Source of the DNA: UBA5070 sp035913415
Lineage (GTDB): Bacteria > Fibrobacterota > Fibrobacteria > UBA5070
NCBI GenBank assembly: GCA_035913415.1
Contig: JAMIIV010000001.1
Coordinates: 3,681-67,680, forward strand
Reading direction: 5' to 3'
DNA length: 64,000 nt
Below the pieces are notes generated by a model. The model searched no databases, was not told where the DNA came from, and saw only the letters and a list, made by a program, of their open reading frames with translations. Shown in pieces: positions 27,246-38,443 of the stretch (position 1 is the first letter of the stretch; each line of letters starts with the position of its first letter). The translations under genes were made by a program, and so were the position numbers.

Positions 27246-28358
27246 CTATCCGTCCACCCGTTCGGCACGCGCCAGGATGCCGCCCCCGAGCACGCGGTCG
27301 CCGTCGTAGACCACCATGCTCTGTCCCGCCGCGGGGGCCAGAGCCGGTTCGGCCAGGACGATGCGGGTGGGGGAGCCGGGCGAGCGCAGGACGGTGCAGG
27401 GCTTGGCTCCCGAGCGGTAGCGCATGCGGACGCTGACGGATTCCGGCATGGGCTCGTCGTCGGCCAAAAGCCAGTTCTCGTGCTCCAGGACCAGCGACGA
27501 CACCTGCAGTTGCGCGGCCACGCCCAGGTGGAGCGTGTTCGACGCGGCATCGATCCCGGTGACGTAGAGAGGTTCGGTCCAGGCGACCCCGACGCCGCGG
27601 CGCTGGCCGAGGGTGTAACAGGCCAGGCCCCCGTGTTCCCCCAGGGGGACTCCTCCCGGGCCCACGATGGGACCGGGGCGCAGCAGGGGCGCGTCCGGCT
27701 GGCGCGCGCGCACCAGTTCCCGGTAGTCGCCTCCCGGAACGAAGCAGATGTCCTGGCTCTCGGACTTGGTCGCGGTGGGCAGGGCCGCTTCGCGGGCCAG
27801 GTCGCGGGTGGCGGTCTTCTCGAGGTCCCCGAGGGGGAAACGCGTGACCGCCAGCAGCTCGCGGGGGATGCCCCACAGGAAATACGACTGGTCCTTCGAC
27901 GGATCCCGTCCGGCGCGCAGTTCCGGCCCGAGAGGGCCCTCGACCACGCGGGCGTAGTGCCCTGTGGACAGGAAACGGCATCCCAGGGCCCGGGCGTGTT
28001 TCCAGAGGGCGTCCCACTTGAGATGGGTGTTGCAGCGCACGCAGGGGTTGGGGGTGCGGCCGGCCAGGTACTCCGCGACGAAGTCGTCGACGACGTCGCG
28101 ACGGAAGTCGTTGCGCAGGTCCAGCGTGTAGTGCGGGGCTCCCAGCGCGTCGCAGACGCGCCGCGCGTCGAGGGCGTGGTCGGCGGTGCAGCAGGCCTTG
28201 TCGGGGGCTTCGCCGTCGCATCCGGAGTCCCAGAGCTTCATGGTGAGGCCCACCACGCGCGCGCCGGCGCGGATGCGCAGGAGCGCGGCGACGGAACTGT
28301 CCACGCCGCCGGACATCGCGACGGCCTCCAGGACCGGGCGGTCCGGCGAGGCGTTCAT
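27246..28358 (-). CDS. mnmA: tRNA 2-thiouridylase MnmA
   Basis: MnmA places sulfur on U34 of tRNAs for Lys, Glu and Gln. The 370-residue protein has the PP-loop MSGGVDSSVA at 15-24, the catalytic cysteine in NPCVRCN near 105, and its partner in SESQDICF near 205. GGLACYTLGQRRG and a C-terminal beta-barrel follow. The start codon overlaps the thrC stop by four bases, so the two are co-transcribed. It ends against the convergent glycosyltransferase gene. Confidence 0.93.
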   Translation of the reverse strand: MNASPDRPVLEAVAMSGGVDSSVAALLRIRAGARVVGLTMKLWDSGCDGEAPDKACCTADHALDARRVCDALGAPHYTLDLRNDFRRDVVDDFVAEYLAGRTPNPCVRCNTHLKWDALWKHARALGCRFLSTGHYARVVEGPLGPELRAGRDPSKDQSYFLWGIPRELLAVTRFPLGDLEKTATRDLAREAALPTATKSESQDICFVPGGDYRELVRARQPDAPLLRPGPIVGPGGVPLGEHGGLACYTLGQRRGVGVAWTEPLYVTGIDAASNTLHLGVAAQLQVSSLVLEHENWLLADDEPMPESVSVRMRYRSGAKPCTVLRSPGSPTRIVLAEPALAPAAGQSMVVYDGDRVLGGGILARAERVDG

Positions 28359-29674
28359 CCCAGGCGCTTGCGCAGTTCGTCCTGGACGGCTGCGTAGGTG
28401 GGGGCGATGCGTGCCACGCGGTTGGCCAGACGGGATTGGACGCCCGCGAGCTTGCCTTCGTGGTAGCCGGTCTTGAATTCGCTGAACTTGAGCCCGTGCG
28501 CCGTGCTCACGACCACGACGCTCTCGCCCTTGGCGATCACGCCCTTCTCGACGAGCTGCTCCAGCGCGCCCAAGGCCACGCCGGTGTGGGGGCAGTTGTA
28601 GAAGCCTTCGAGGTCGCCGCGCGCGGCGGCGTCGGAGAGGCGGTCTTCGCTGACGGATTCCGCCACACCCTGGTAGCGGCGCAGGGCGTCGAGGGCCTTG
28701 GGGAAGCTGACCGGATTCCCGATGCGGATGGCCGAGGCCAGCGTGGGGCGGGCGGTCTGGGCCTCGAGAGGGGCGAGACCCTTCTCGAAGGACTTCACGA
28801 GGGGATCGGCCGCTTCGGCCTGGGCCACCGCGATGCGCGGGCGCTTGCCCGACAGCAGGCCCAGCTCGTACATCATGTCCAGGCCCTTGGCCAAGGCCGA
28901 GACGTTGCCGAGGTTGCCGCCCGGGATCACGAACCAGTCGGGCACCTGCCAGCCCAGTTGCTGCACGGTTTCGATGGAGACCGTCTTCTGGCCTTCCACG
29001 CGCAGGCTGTTCTTGGAATTGGCCAGGTAGATGCTGGTGTCCTGGGTGAGTTCCTGCACGACCTTCATGCAACCGTCGAAATCGGTGTCCAGGGCCAGCA
29101 CGTGGGCACCGTTGGCGACGGGCTGGATGAGCTGGGCGAGGCTGACCTTGTCGGCGGGCAGGAACACGATGGCGGGCAGTCCGGCCGAGGCGGCATAGGC
29201 GGCCAAGGCGGCCGAGGTGTCTCCGGTGGAGGCGCAGGCGACGGCGCGGATGGGGACGCCGGTGCGCACCAGGTGGTTCACCCAACTGACAAGAACCGTC
29301 ATTCCCAGGTCCTTGAACGACCCCGTGTGGGTGGTGCCGCACAGCTTGAGGCGCACGTCGCCAAGGCCCAGGCGGGCCGCGGTGCGCGGGGCGGGCAACA
29401 GCGGGTTCCAGCCTTCGGCGAGGGTGACCACGTGTTCGCGGGGGATCTGCGGCAAGACCCATTCGAGCTTGCCCCAGACGCCGGAGCGTTCCACGAGATC
29501 CATGGATCCGGCGCGGCGGTCGAAGAGGTCCTTCCATTGCGCGGCGCTGCGGGCCTTGAGAGGTTCCAGCGGATGGTGGACCTCCAGCAGGCTGCCTTCG
29601 TGGTCGTAGACGACCTCTTCGAGGGCGTGGAGGGCGGCGGGATTCTCGATGGATCGGAAATGGGCGGTGTTCAT
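28355..29674 (-). CDS. thrC: Threonine synthase ThrC
   Basis: ThrC converts O-phosphohomoserine to threonine with PLP. The 439-residue protein has the PLP lysine in HTGSFKDLGM near 120, CASTGDTSAALAAYAA, IPGGNLGNVSAL, and the family-typical C-terminal STAHGLKFSEF. A TAGATTTC box at 29692-29685 lies ten bases before the ATG. The gene starts only five bases from the divergent EamA reading frame. Confidence 0.93.
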   Translation of the reverse strand: MNTAHFRSIENPAALHALEEVVYDHEGSLLEVHHPLEPLKARSAAQWKDLFDRRAGSMDLVERSGVWGKLEWVLPQIPREHVVTLAEGWNPLLPAPRTAARLGLGDVRLKLCGTTHTGSFKDLGMTVLVSWVNHLVRTGVPIRAVACASTGDTSAALAAYAASAGLPAIVFLPADKVSLAQLIQPVANGAHVLALDTDFDGCMKVVQELTQDTSIYLANSKNSLRVEGQKTVSIETVQQLGWQVPDWFVIPGGNLGNVSALAKGLDMMYELGLLSGKRPRIAVAQAEAADPLVKSFEKGLAPLEAQTARPTLASAIRIGNPVSFPKALDALRRYQGVAESVSEDRLSDAAARGDLEGFYNCPHTGVALGALEQLVEKGVIAKGESVVVVSTAHGLKFSEFKTGYHEGKLAGVQSRLANRVARIAPTYAAVQDELRKRLG

Positions 29675-29679
29675 GGGCT

Positions 29680-30615
29680 GTGCCGAAATCTACCTACCCT
29701 GCGGTGCCTGTGTTTTCAGGAATTTCGATCTGGATCCTGTTGGCGTTGGCCTCGGCGGCCACGTTGGGGCTCTACGACGTGGCCAAGAAGGCGTCGGCGC
29801 GCGACAATGCGGTCCTGGGGGCGTTGCTCGCCTGCTCCGTCTGGGGAGGCGCCGTCGTCCTGCCCTGGCTGGTCCTGGCCCGCTGCGCCCCCCAGTGGGC
29901 CGCGGCGCACGGGCTGGCAGTGGGGGAGTTGGGGCTTCGAGGCCATCTCTTCGTGTTGGCCAAGGCGGGCATCGTCACGACATCCTGGACCCTGTCGTTC
30001 CTGGCCCTGCAGAAACTGCCGCTCACCATCGCATCCCCGATCCGGGCCACGGCGCCTTTGTACACCCTCGGGGGAGCCATCGTCCTGTACGGCGAGGCGC
30101 CGAATCTCCGGCAATGGGCCGGGATCGCGCTGGTGCTGGTGGGGCATCTGGCGTTTTCGCGCCTGGGAAGGGCCGAAGGGATCCGTTTCACGCGGTCGCC
30201 CCAGGTCTGGGCCTTGCTGGCCGGCACCGTGGTGGGGTCCGCGAGCGCGCTGTGGGACAAAAATCTCCTGCAGCGCGAAGGCCTGGATCCTGCCGCCATG
30301 CAGGTTTGGTTCACCCTCTACAACGTGGGACTCCAAGGGCTTTTGTGGTGGGGATTCGGGCGTGGAGAACGTGGGATGGTCTTCCAGTGGCGCTGGACGA
30401 TGCCCGCCACGGGAATTCTCCTGCTGGTCGCCGACGCCTTCTATTTCCGGGCTCTGGCCCAACCCGACGCCCTCGTCTCGATCGTCTCGTCCGTGCGACG
30501 CGGCAATGTCCTGGTGGGGTTCGTGATCGGTGGTCTGGCCTTCCGCGAGCGCAACCGTCGTCGCAAGGCTTGGGCCTTGATTCTGTTGGTGGGTGGGCTC
30601 GCGCTCCTGATCTGA
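29680..30615 (+). CDS. EamA/DMT-superfamily transporter
   Basis: This 311-residue membrane protein has about ten hydrophobic helices in two EamA-type halves, for example LGLYDVAKKASA at the first helix and IASPIRATAPLYTLGGAIVL at the end of the first half. Both halves resemble drug/metabolite exporters; the substrate cannot be told. The GTG at 29680 is only five bases from the divergent thrC start, so a later GTG (29704 or 29710) is equally likely and would leave room for a promoter. Confidence 0.78.
   Translation: MPKSTYPAVPVFSGISIWILLALASAATLGLYDVAKKASARDNAVLGALLACSVWGGAVVLPWLVLARCAPQWAAAHGLAVGELGLRGHLFVLAKAGIVTTSWTLSFLALQKLPLTIASPIRATAPLYTLGGAIVLYGEAPNLRQWAGIALVLVGHLAFSRLGRAEGIRFTRSPQVWALLAGTVVGSASALWDKNLLQREGLDPAAMQVWFTLYNVGLQGLLWWGFGRGERGMVFQWRWTMPATGILLLVADAFYFRALAQPDALVSIVSSVRRGNVLVGFVIGGLAFRERNRRRKAWALILLVGGLALLI
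29685..29692 (-). promoter_or_regulatory. TAnnTTTG-type -7 box for thrC-mnmA
   Basis: On the - strand the box reads TAGATTTC, ten bases upstream of the thrC ATG, which predicts a leader of about six bases. Confidence 0.45.
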
Positions 30616-30616
30616 C

Positions 30617-30624
30617 TATTTTCC
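30617..30624 (+). promoter_or_regulatory. Possible TAnnTT -7 box
   Basis: TATTTTCC is 29 bases before the GTG start of the lipoprotein gene. It is a weaker match to the box than the others. Confidence 0.3.
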
Positions 30625-30653
30625 CAGCTCTCTCCTCCAACCGTGGAATCTCC

Positions 30654-32150
30654 GTGAGACGTCCTATCGCTCTGCTGACCGCCGTCCTCCTCACCGGCTG
30701 TGGTCTGACCGACGGTCCCAACCGTACCGGTTCCGTCTGGCTCGACAGCCTCGACCTCGGTCCTCAGGGGCTCGAATCCGCGTCCTTCGGACTGCGGGCC
30801 CTCGATGTCGACACCATCCTCGATCCGGGAGTTCCATCCCTGAACGGGGTGGGAACCTTGGTGCTGGGAGGATCCGACGCCCTCGAGTCCACCACATCGC
30901 TGTGGTTCTCCCCCTCCGATTCCACGCGTTGGGTGCGTGGATCGAAGGACGAGCGCGGCACCTGGAAACTCGAGCTCGTCCTGGACTCGAGTTGTTCCGA
31001 TCCCGACGGCATCGAGATTCGGATGTGGTCGGGCATCAAGGACACGCTGGCGTTCCTGTCGGGAATCTCCATGGGGACCGCCGAGCGCACCGTGTCCGCC
31101 GCCTGCGTCAACGACTCCGCCTCCAACACGGGCCGCGTTCGGGCCTCGCTCCTGGATTCCACGCGCGTGGTGTTCCACTCCTCGCAGGATTTCGGTCTGC
31201 GGTTGGTCGCGCCGGGCTTCGAGTCGCGCCAGATCGTCGCCGTGCGACTCGTCGACGGTGTCGACGACACCCTGCATCCGGGCCTCCTCGAAGGTCGCGC
31301 CGCCTGGGGCATGCGTTGGTCCGACCGTGGCGCCGGATCCCTGGCCTCCACGCTGGGTTGGGGCAAGCGGTTGCGCGTTCGCCTGGACGACGCCGCTCTT
31401 CGCCAGGCGTTGGCAACCCGGCTGGGCCTTCCCTCGGTCGATGCCGACTCCTTCGACAATTCCGTCTCGCTCTTTTCCGCCCGGGTCGGTGCCGATGTCC
31501 ACGTGCGCACCCCCGGCACCGCGCGACGCTTCCGCCTCGCCTCGTGGGTGATCCGCCATACCGACATTTCGTACGCCTCCATCGGCTCGTCCGTCGGCTG
31601 GTCCAGTTCCCGACCCGACGACGGAGCCTCCATGGAAGGGACCCTCGTGGCGCGTGATGGAGGTGCGGGAACCGTGCGGGTCGCCTTGCTCTCCGGCTCG
31701 GACTCCATCCCCTTCCTGACCCACGATGGCCAGATCCAGTACACGTTCGTGCTGCTGCCCGGCCAGGAAATCGAAGCGCCCATGTACCTCGATCCCGGCT
31801 GGACCAAGTTCCGGTTCCTTCTGGAAGACGGCAAGGTCCGGTTCGTGCGCCATGTCCTGGCCGCTCCCGTCGCCGCCGACGATCAGATCAAAGCCGTCGA
31901 GGGCGGCGTGTACGTGTTCCGCGACGAGGCCGTCGCCAAGGATGGGGTCGCGCGCGTTCGCTTCGAGGCCCGGACAGCCTTCTCCCGCATCCTCAATCGC
32001 GGGGCCCAGGAGGTCTGGACCGACCTCTACCCGGTTGCGGTTCAGACAGATTCCGTCATCAACGACAACTCGCGCATCGATCTGGGGAGCCAACCCCTCG
32101 ATTCCGTGACCTTCCTCTTCCGCCGCCGCATCACCGGAGCCGTCCAGTGA
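30654..32150 (+). CDS. Predicted surface lipoprotein, unknown
   Basis: The 498-residue protein starts at a GTG with a lipoprotein signal (ALLTAVLLTGC, Cys at about 16). The rest is rich in Ser, Asp and Gly with repeated short beta patterns and few helices. I recognise no domain. Its stop overlaps the start of a barrel protein gene as GTGA, which suggests an envelope complex of a lipoprotein and an outer-membrane partner. Confidence 0.6.
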   Translation: MRRPIALLTAVLLTGCGLTDGPNRTGSVWLDSLDLGPQGLESASFGLRALDVDTILDPGVPSLNGVGTLVLGGSDALESTTSLWFSPSDSTRWVRGSKDERGTWKLELVLDSSCSDPDGIEIRMWSGIKDTLAFLSGISMGTAERTVSAACVNDSASNTGRVRASLLDSTRVVFHSSQDFGLRLVAPGFESRQIVAVRLVDGVDDTLHPGLLEGRAAWGMRWSDRGAGSLASTLGWGKRLRVRLDDAALRQALATRLGLPSVDADSFDNSVSLFSARVGADVHVRTPGTARRFRLASWVIRHTDISYASIGSSVGWSSSRPDDGASMEGTLVARDGGAGTVRVALLSGSDSIPFLTHDGQIQYTFVLLPGQEIEAPMYLDPGWTKFRFLLEDGKVRFVRHVLAAPVAADDQIKAVEGGVYVFRDEAVAKDGVARVRFEARTAFSRILNRGAQEVWTDLYPVAVQTDSVINDNSRIDLGSQPLDSVTFLFRRRITGAVQ

Positions 32151-33310
32151 AGACCCTGACCTCGCTCCTCATGATCCTGGCCGGTGCCGCCCTGTCCCAG
32201 AGTCCTTCCGCGCTCGTGGGCTGGGGACGCGAAAACACGGGCGTCGATGGCCCCTCCCGGGGCATGGGCGATGCCGGAGCCGCGTTGCGTTCCGACCGTG
32301 CCTGGGACCCTTCCTTGACGGCGCGTTCGGCCTTCGCCACCCTCACGGCCCTGGAAGCCCAGGTCGTGCCGTCCCTCACCTGGATCGAAGACGACCAGAC
32401 CTCCAACACCATCGGCAACGTCGAGGTCCCCCGGCTTTCCGTCGGCATTCCCCTCGGGGGATTCGGGCATCTCGGCGCGGGGTATTGGCAGAGATTCAGC
32501 CGTTCCTTCGAATACTCGGTCGAAAACGACACCGGCTACTCCCTCAAGGGTGAAGGCGGTGCGTTCGAGGTGGTGGCGTCCTACGCCTACGCCCTGCCCT
32601 TCGAGCAGGTGCGGGGGCTTGCCTTCGGCGCTTCCTACCACAAGGTGATGGGCCGCGATCGCGTCGTCCAGCAGTACGCCTGGACCGCGCCCGACGAGTA
32701 CAACGGCGTCGTCCGCAAGGATACCCTCGAAACCAGGCGCGACGGCGGTTACTGGACCCTGTCCGGCTACTGGACCCGGGGCGCCTTCGACGTCGGCGCC
32801 TGGACCAACCTGCCCGGCGAGATCGAGCTCACCCGCCATCGCGGCGCCAACGACCAGATCGTGGGGCGCGACTCCGTGCGCACCGTCGACGCTCCCCTGG
32901 GCTGGGGGCTCGCGGGCGCCTGGCGCTTCCTTCCCAAGCAGTCCCTGGTCGCCCGCGTCGCCGCCGACGACTGGACGGAATCCGTCCAGGGCGCCGACGT
33001 GCTCTGGAGCTTCGGCGCCGGATGGCAGTGGAAGGGCGGAGGCGATCGCTACGACGACATCTGGAAGCGTTCGGCCTTCCGCGCGGGCGGACTGGGCTCC
33101 GTCGGCGGAGCCGGAGATCGCTCCACCCTGGCCCTCACCTGCGGTGCGGGACTGCCCATGGGGGACTTCGGAACCTTCGATGTTTCGGCCCAGGCGGGGC
33201 GCACAACCACTGCCGCTTCGGGCGAGGAACTGCGCGATTCCTTCGTGCGGTTGTATGTTTCGTTGACCGGAGCCAATCGTTGGGGACAATCCCAGAGGAA
33301 GCGCCGGTAG
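32147..33310 (+). CDS. Predicted outer-membrane beta-barrel protein
   Basis: The 387-residue protein has a signal peptide (MKTLTSLLMILAGAALSQ) and regularly alternating strands with aromatic girdle residues, for example LGAGYWQRFSRSFEYSVEN and YWTLSGYWTRGAFDVGAWTN. It ends LYVSLTG before a basic tail. The region after the signal (GRENTGVDGPSRGMGDAG) resembles the N-terminus of PorV/PorQ-like barrels. It is coupled to the upstream lipoprotein (GTG start inside its stop). No specific family is assigned. Confidence 0.6.
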   Translation: MKTLTSLLMILAGAALSQSPSALVGWGRENTGVDGPSRGMGDAGAALRSDRAWDPSLTARSAFATLTALEAQVVPSLTWIEDDQTSNTIGNVEVPRLSVGIPLGGFGHLGAGYWQRFSRSFEYSVENDTGYSLKGEGGAFEVVASYAYALPFEQVRGLAFGASYHKVMGRDRVVQQYAWTAPDEYNGVVRKDTLETRRDGGYWTLSGYWTRGAFDVGAWTNLPGEIELTRHRGANDQIVGRDSVRTVDAPLGWGLAGAWRFLPKQSLVARVAADDWTESVQGADVLWSFGAGWQWKGGGDRYDDIWKRSAFRAGGLGSVGGAGDRSTLALTCGAGLPMGDFGTFDVSAQAGRTTTAASGEELRDSFVRLYVSLTGANRWGQSQRKRR

Positions 33311-33334
33311 CCAACCTTCCGAGAGGAGCGTAGC

Positions 33335-34567
33335 ATGGCATCCCGCGCCAGTTCCCCCGCCCCCAAGTCGTCCTCGAAAACCGCCTCCACGAGCGCTGCT
33401 CCTTCCGCTCGGAAGAACGCATCCAATGCCTCTCCCTCCCGCGCTCCCGCGCCGAAGGCCGAGGCCGAGGCCGAGGTCGCCTCACCCAAGGGTGGGGCCT
33501 CCAAGGCGTCTCCGGCGCCCAAGGCCGCGCGTCCGACCAAGCCTCCCAAGGTCGCCGCCACCTCCGTGGGCGCTCGCGACGTGCCTCGCCGCAAGTCGTC
33601 CAAGGCCACTACGGCCGCCGCCGGCCGCCGGCCCGCCCTGCTCGAAGGCGAGCTCCCCACCGGGTACGGTCTGGATCGCCTGGTCGCGATCCCCAAGGAT
33701 CCCGAGTGGACCCACCTCTACTGGGAGATCTCCGAAGAGTCGCGTCGGAACCTGTCGTCCTCGGGATCTGACGGATTCCGTCTGCGGGGATTCGACACCA
33801 CCGGCCTGCTCTTCGACGGCAACAACGCCCCCGTGGCGCTGGACATCGAGGTCGCCCCCTACGCCCGTTCGTGGTACGTCCGCCTTCCCTACCAGGGACG
33901 CGTCTACACCTTCGAGTACGGTGTCGTGACGCCCACGGGCGAATGGAAGACCGTCGCCCGGTCGCAGCCGGTCGGCTTCGAACCCGGCATGCTCGGGTTC
34001 CGTCCGGATTCCGAGGAATGGGTTTCCATCGCCTCCGAAGAGCTCTTCCGCGCCTCGGCGGGGTTGGGCGAGGGCGAGGGCATTTCCGACCTCATCGCAC
34101 GCCTTCGGTCGCGCACCGACGGTTCGGGCTCCATGGCCGGTGCCGCCTGGCTCACCTCGTGGGGATCGGGCATGGGACGCCTGGAGCTGGCTCCGTCGTC
34201 CTGGTCGCCTTCCTCCTTCGAGATGCAATCGGCCTTCGCGCCTTCCAGTTGGAGCACCACCAGCATCGGCTCGGGGGTTTCGTGGTCGGGTGTGCAGCAG
34301 GCCGCCCGCCCGGCGGGTCCCGGCGGCCGCGCCAAGGACTTCTGGCTCTGGGTGGAAACCGAACTCATCCTCTACGGCGCCACCGAGCCCGACGCCCAGG
34401 TGACCCTCATGGGACGCCCCATCGCCCTGAATCCCGACGGCACGTTCCGGGTCCATTTCCCGTTCCCCCACGGCACCGAGCTGCACATGGACGTGCGCGC
34501 CGTGGATCGGGATGGCGACCAGGTTCGCGAGGCCAAGCCCGCGGCCCGTCGCTGGACCGAGGACTGA
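33335..34567 (+). CDS. DUF4912 domain protein with Ala/Lys/Pro-rich N-terminus
   Basis: Residues 1-105 are a low-complexity Ser/Ala/Lys/Pro region. Residues ~108-235 match DUF4912 (LPTGYGLDRLVAIPKDPEW, LYWEIS, YVRLPYQGRVYTFEYGV), a domain that often sits beside GH57 branching enzymes. A C-terminal segment (DFWLWVETELILYGATEPDA) looks like an Ig-like beta domain. AGGAG lies before the ATG. The GH57 gene follows one base after the stop, so a shared role in glycogen-type polysaccharide handling is likely, but the function is unproven. Confidence 0.75.
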   Translation: MASRASSPAPKSSSKTASTSAAPSARKNASNASPSRAPAPKAEAEAEVASPKGGASKASPAPKAARPTKPPKVAATSVGARDVPRRKSSKATTAAAGRRPALLEGELPTGYGLDRLVAIPKDPEWTHLYWEISEESRRNLSSSGSDGFRLRGFDTTGLLFDGNNAPVALDIEVAPYARSWYVRLPYQGRVYTFEYGVVTPTGEWKTVARSQPVGFEPGMLGFRPDSEEWVSIASEELFRASAGLGEGEGISDLIARLRSRTDGSGSMAGAAWLTSWGSGMGRLELAPSSWSPSSFEMQSAFAPSSWSTTSIGSGVSWSGVQQAARPAGPGGRAKDFWLWVETELILYGATEPDAQVTLMGRPIALNPDGTFRVHFPFPHGTELHMDVRAVDRDGDQVREAKPAARRWTED

Positions 34568-34568
34568 C

Positions 34569-36152
34569 GTGGCCACAGGTTATCTCGGGCTCTTCCTCCA
34601 CGCCCACCTCCCCTTCATCCGGCATCCGGAAAACCAGCGGCACCTCGAGGAAGACTGGCTCTTCGAGGCCATCACCGAGACCTACATCCCTCTCCTTGAC
34701 GTCTTCAACAGACTGGACAGCGAGGGGGTTCGGTTCCGGTTGGCCATGTCCATCACTCCGCCTCTGGCGGAGATGCTCGCCGATCCGTTGCTGCGGTCGC
34801 GCTACGTCGAGCACCTCGACCGGCTGATCGCCCTTTCCGAGAAGGAGCTTTCGCGCACCCAGTTCGTGCCCCAGTTCCACGATCTGGCGCGCATGTACCT
34901 CGACAAGTTCACCTGGTGCCGCCGCTTCTTCGACGACTGGTACGGACGCGATCTCCTCTCCGGATTCCGCCACTACCAGGACACCGGACGGCTGGAAATC
35001 GTCACGTGCAACGGCACCCACGGTTTCCTGCCTGCCTTGCGCGAGAATCCCCAGACGGTTTCCGCCCAGCTCAAACAGGCGGTCCGTTCGCACAAGAGGC
35101 ATTTCGGACGCAACCCCAACGGGATCTGGCTGGCCGAGTGCGGATACTACGAAGGTCTCGAGGAAGAACTGGCCCGCAACGGCATCGGCTACTTCTTCAC
35201 CGACACACACGGCATCCTCTTCGGTTCACCTCCACCGCGTTTCGGCGTCTACGCACCGGTGATCACCCATTCGGGACCGGCTTGTTTCGCCCGCGATCCC
35301 GAGACCAGCCGCGCCGTGTGGTCTGCCGAAACCGGCTACCCTGGTGATCCGGCGTACCGCGAATTCTACCGCGACATCGGCTTCGACCTCGACGAGGAAT
35401 ACCTGCGCGACTTCCAGCACATGCCGGGGCTGCGCACCAACACGGGCATCAAGTACTACCGGATCACGGGCAAAGGCAAGGCCCAGGAGCCCTACAACCC
35501 GCGTGCCGCCTTCCAGAAGGCCAGCCAGCACGCTGCGGAGTTCGTCGACAATCGCCGTCGCCAGGTGGAGCACCTCGCCAAGTTCATGGATCGGCCGCCC
35601 CTGATCGTCGCCCCCTACGATGCCGAACTGTTCGGGCACTGGTGGTACGAAGGTCCCGAATTCCTGTACTTCGTGTTCAAGAGGCTCCACTTCGACCAGA
35701 CCGAGATCGAGACCATCCGGCCCAGCGACTACCTCGAAGCCCATCCGGTGAACCAGAAGCTGCAGCCTGCTTTCAGCACCTGGGGCCACATGGGATATGC
35801 GGAAGTCTGGGTGAACGGCACGAACGACTGGATCTACCCGCATCTGCACGCCGCCGCCGACCAGATGCGCAACCTGGCCCGCAAGTACCCGGATGCCTGG
35901 GGCGACTACCGCCGCGCGCTCAACCAGATGGCACGCGAGCTGTTCCTGGCACAAAGCTCCGACTGGGCCTTCATCATGCGCACGGGGACCTCGGTCCAGT
36001 ATGCCGTCCAGCGCACCAAGGACCACCTGGTCGCGTTCCGTCGGTTGCACGACATCCTAGATGCCGGCGGACAGGTTCCTTTGCAGGAACTGGAAGATCT
36101 GGAGCGCCGCGACAACATCTTCCCGGACGTGGAATACCGGGATTTCCTGTAG
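34569..36152 (+). CDS. GH57 1,4-alpha-glucan branching enzyme
   Basis: This 527-residue protein adds alpha-1,6 branches to glycogen-like glucans. The GH57 N-terminus GLFLHAHLPFIRHPE carries the HAH motif. The nucleophile glutamate lies in WLAECGYYEGLE near 190 and the acid aspartate in YDAELFGHWWYEG near 351; the C-terminal helical region WGHMGYAEVWVNGTNDW completes the family pattern. The GTG at 34569 follows the DUF4912 stop by one base. An intracellular enzyme is expected, as no signal peptide is seen. Confidence 0.88.
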   Translation: MATGYLGLFLHAHLPFIRHPENQRHLEEDWLFEAITETYIPLLDVFNRLDSEGVRFRLAMSITPPLAEMLADPLLRSRYVEHLDRLIALSEKELSRTQFVPQFHDLARMYLDKFTWCRRFFDDWYGRDLLSGFRHYQDTGRLEIVTCNGTHGFLPALRENPQTVSAQLKQAVRSHKRHFGRNPNGIWLAECGYYEGLEEELARNGIGYFFTDTHGILFGSPPPRFGVYAPVITHSGPACFARDPETSRAVWSAETGYPGDPAYREFYRDIGFDLDEEYLRDFQHMPGLRTNTGIKYYRITGKGKAQEPYNPRAAFQKASQHAAEFVDNRRRQVEHLAKFMDRPPLIVAPYDAELFGHWWYEGPEFLYFVFKRLHFDQTEIETIRPSDYLEAHPVNQKLQPAFSTWGHMGYAEVWVNGTNDWIYPHLHAAADQMRNLARKYPDAWGDYRRALNQMARELFLAQSSDWAFIMRTGTSVQYAVQRTKDHLVAFRRLHDILDAGGQVPLQELEDLERRDNIFPDVEYRDFL

Positions 36153-36194
36153 AGTCCAGCCCGGTCGTTCGTTCAGCCCGCAGTAGGGGATCCG

Positions 36195-36803
36195 ATGTCC
36201 ACCAACGATGAAACCTACCCGGAGCTTCCCGTCTTCGGGGGCGACGACGACACCCCCGGAGTTCCGGTGGGGCCCTGGAAACGCCGGTCGCTGATGGTGC
36301 CCTACCGCAATCCCTGGATCCAGGTCGAGCACCACGAAGTGCTCGATCCTTCCGGATCGGAGGGGATCTACGGGGTGGTTCGCTACCACCATCGTGCGCT
36401 GGGGTGTGTCCCGCTCCATGACGATGGCACGGTGACGCTGGTCGGGCAACACCGGTACCCCCTCGACCGTTGGTTCTGGGAAATCCCGGAAGGCGGAGGC
36501 CGTCCGGATGCCGACCCGCTGGAGGAAATGCGACGCGAGCTCGAGGAAGAAACGGGACTGCGCGCCGGGACCTGGATCCCCCTGGGCAACCTGCATCTGT
36601 CGAATTCCGTCAGCGACGAATGCGCCCACCTGTGGCTGGCCCGCGACCTGCAGCAGGGCCAGGCGCATCCCGAACCGGTCGAGCGGTTGGAACTGAAGCG
36701 GATCCCGTTGGCCGAGGCGGTGCAACAGGCGATGGACGGGACCATCACGGATGCCATGTCGGTCGCGGCGCTGCTGCGTGCCGGGCGCCTGCTGGGGGTA
36801 TAG
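36195..36803 (+). CDS. Nudix hydrolase, ADP-sugar pyrophosphatase-like
   Basis: The 202-residue protein has a Nudix box near 98-120: GGGRPDADPLEEMRRELEEETGL. The RELEEETG core is intact, but the glutamate usually seen earlier in the box is not in its standard place. VRYHHRALGCVPLHDDG before the box and LHLSNSVSDECAHLWLARDL after it are typical of ADP-ribose/ADP-glucose pyrophosphatases (NudF-like). With the branching enzyme just upstream, hydrolysis of an ADP-sugar is plausible. Confidence 0.78.
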   Translation: MSTNDETYPELPVFGGDDDTPGVPVGPWKRRSLMVPYRNPWIQVEHHEVLDPSGSEGIYGVVRYHHRALGCVPLHDDGTVTLVGQHRYPLDRWFWEIPEGGGRPDADPLEEMRRELEEETGLRAGTWIPLGNLHLSNSVSDECAHLWLARDLQQGQAHPEPVERLELKRIPLAEAVQQAMDGTITDAMSVAALLRAGRLLGV

Positions 36804-36892
36804 GACCGGCTGCAGGCGTGGGGCGCCCGCCGCCTGCGGCGTCACCGATACCGCCCGGGGGAAAATCCGGGCCGTTCCGGCGCTGGCGCGGT

Positions 36893-38443
<1,551 letters not shown>

